DNA of 6,286 nucleotides from Lawsonibacter sp. GTDB lineage: Bacteria; Bacillota; Clostridia; Oscillospirales; Oscillospiraceae. The DNA is taken from assembly GCA_022798155.1 (NCBI GenBank), contig JAAWLY010000128.1, positions 1-6,286 of the forward strand, given 5' to 3'. The notes under the pieces were generated by a model that had not been told where the DNA came from, made no database searches, and saw nothing but the letters and a program-made list of their open reading frames with translations. Below, in pieces: positions 5,750-6,286 of the stretch; within the stretch, counting starts at the first letter, position 1, and each line of letters opens with the position of its first letter. The position numbers were made by a program, and so were the translations under genes.

Positions 5750-5790
5750 AAACAGCCGGGCCTTTCCTCATGGGAAAGGCCCAGCTGTTT
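5750..5790. terminator. Bidirectional intrinsic terminator between convergent genes
   Basis: AAACAGC (5750-5756) pairs with GCTGTTT (5784-5790) and GGGCCTTTCC pairs with GGAAAGGCCC, with one C-A mismatch between the two blocks and a loop of about five bases (TCATG). It starts 4 nt after the GH25 stop and lies 9 nt from the stop of the convergent gene. The T-rich tails are modest in both directions (CTTTGTT on plus, TTTGGTTT on minus), so it probably serves both genes. Confidence 0.8.
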
Positions 5791-5798
5791 CCGCTTTG

Positions 5799-6197
5799 TT
5801 AAAAGCTCTGAATCTCCTCCCAGATATCCTGGGCAATCTCGTCCACCAGAGAGAAGTCCACGTAGGGGTTGTAGATGGCCTCCAGGTCGTCGTGCATGGC
5901 CTTGGCCTGGGCCAGGGAGTCCACCGCCTCCTCCACCAGGGCGGCGGACACCTTTTTGGCAAAGCGCAGGCGGGGCCGGCTGCGCCGCATGGTCTCGCCG
6001 TCCGCCGCGGCATCCAGCCGAATCCGGCGGTAAGGCTTGCCCGGGAAGTCCTGCGTCCCGGAGACCGAGACAAAGGCCAGGTCCAGCTGGGGAATCAGCA
6101 GATGGGCCAGCCGGTCGGGCGCCATGGGGTCGGGACAGGCCACCACGTCATAGCCGTTGGCCGCCGCCCCGGCCAGCAGATGAATCAGCATCTCGTG
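5799..6197 (-). CDS. C-terminal fragment of a PRK06851-type P-loop ATPase family protein, truncated at a junction
   Basis: About 132 residues are present, ending at a TAA at 5799. The segment GAAANGYDVVACP followed by RLAHLLIPQLDLAFVS matches the layout I know for the Firmicutes PRK06851 family: a helix, a strand, then a 'Asp-x-x-x-Pro-x-x-Leu-x-x-hydrophobic-Pro' stretch after the second nucleotide-binding loop. The C-terminal helix with QAKAMHDDLEAIYNPYVDF also fits. The function of the family is not established. The Walker A loop, expected just before HEMLIHLLAGAA, is missing because sequence of another origin begins there. The intact protein should be roughly 370 residues, so most of the gene is absent. 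GC content and codon choice match the neighbouring genes. The family name is given from memory of its pattern and could be wrong; the truncation is certain within the window. Confidence 0.6.
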   Translation of the reverse strand, partial: HEMLIHLLAGAAANGYDVVACPDPMAPDRLAHLLIPQLDLAFVSVSGTQDFPGKPYRRIRLDAAADGETMRRSRPRLRFAKKVSAALVEEAVDSLAQAKAMHDDLEAIYNPYVDFSLVDEIAQDIWEEIQSF

Positions 6198-6286
6198 GCC
6201 TTCGAGAGTGGAACCGTTGACAGATGCTATTGAAGATGTCACGGTGCGCTTTGACTGAGTTCCGTAACCTACAACAATAACCTCGT
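6198..6286 (-). CDS. SusC/RagA-like TonB-dependent receptor fragment (TonB box and plug start), cut at both ends
   Basis: The minus-strand frame running in from 6284 reads EVIVVGYGTQ, then SKRTVTSSIASV, then NGSTLEG. This is the hallmark stretch at the start of the plug domain of SusC/RagA outer-membrane nutrient receptors of Bacteroidetes, where VVVGYGTQ-K-x-x-(L/V)T-(G/S)-(A/S)-(I/V) is highly conserved. Such proteins import glycans or peptides across an outer membrane with TonB energy and are normally about 1000 residues long. Here only about 29 residues are present; the 5' side leaves the window and the 3' side changes into the ATPase fragment without a stop. The DNA is visibly less GC-rich than the flanking gene. 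A GTG at 6242 could be mistaken for a start but lies inside the conserved motif. Confidence 0.85.

Noticed and set aside
4756..5751. Minus-strand open frame of 331 codons opposite the GH25 gene
   Set aside because: It mirrors the GH25 gene and reads as Val/Gly-rich antisense sequence, while the plus strand has complete GH25 motifs, a ribosome-binding site and a terminator.
5673..6233. Plus-strand frames across 5673-6233 that would run through the terminator and the ATPase fragment
   Set aside because: They cross the bidirectional terminator and oppose a recognisable minus-strand protein; composition is that of an antisense shadow.
5799..6242. Complete 147-residue gene starting at the GTG at 6242
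   Set aside because: The supposed start lies inside the conserved SusC motif, which continues upstream in frame to the window edge, so the open frame is a hybrid rather than a complete gene.

Overview
Most of this window (about 330 to 6190) looks like chromosome from a GC-rich, Gram-positive anaerobe of the Clostridia, probably a gut Oscillospiraceae relative such as the Flavonifractor or Pseudoflavonifractor group. That placement is an inference. It rests on GC-rich coding sequence beside AT-rich spacers, strong Shine-Dalgarno sites (AAAGGAG, GGGAGG, GGAGGAGG, AAGGAG), a short KdpD-type kinase, a Mn2+ riboswitch on mntP, and a membrane-anchored GH25 muramidase.

Layout, left to right. 1-331 is AT-richer and has no convincing gene. 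It holds one copy of an interspersed repeat, a 19-bp tandem duplication and a large hairpin just past the symporter stop. 332-1537 (minus) is a dicarboxylate/amino acid:cation symporter family transporter with non-standard cation and substrate residues. 1621-2184 (minus) is mntP, the Mn2+ exporter, preceded by a yybP-ykoY Mn2+ riboswitch with an overlapping intrinsic terminator and a near-consensus promoter (2205-2363). 2364-2759 is an AT-rich spacer with inverted repeats, a terminator-like hairpin and a second copy of the left-end repeat. 2760-3467 and 3497-4660 (minus) are a response regulator and a short sensor kinase of the KdpE/KdpD type. 4661-4797 is a compact divergent promoter region. 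4798-5745 (plus) is a membrane-anchored GH25 lysozyme-like protein. A bidirectional terminator at 5750-5790 separates it from a convergent minus-strand gene fragment (5799 to about 6197), which resembles the C-terminal part of a Firmicutes P-loop ATPase family.

The last ~90 bases (about 6198-6286, minus) are different. They encode the TonB-box and plug start of a Bacteroidetes SusC/RagA outer-membrane receptor, fused in frame to the ATPase fragment. A Gram-positive cell has no use for such a receptor, so this is most likely an assembly or library chimera, although a real rearrangement cannot be excluded from sequence alone.

Functionally the window mixes Mn2+ homeostasis (riboswitch and MntP), solute uptake (symporter), two-component signalling and cell-wall remodelling (GH25, divergent from the kinase). 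I see no CRISPR array, tRNA, rRNA or phage module, and no clear new multi-gene system. The items most worth checking are the right-end junction, the altered symporter residues and the repeat family.
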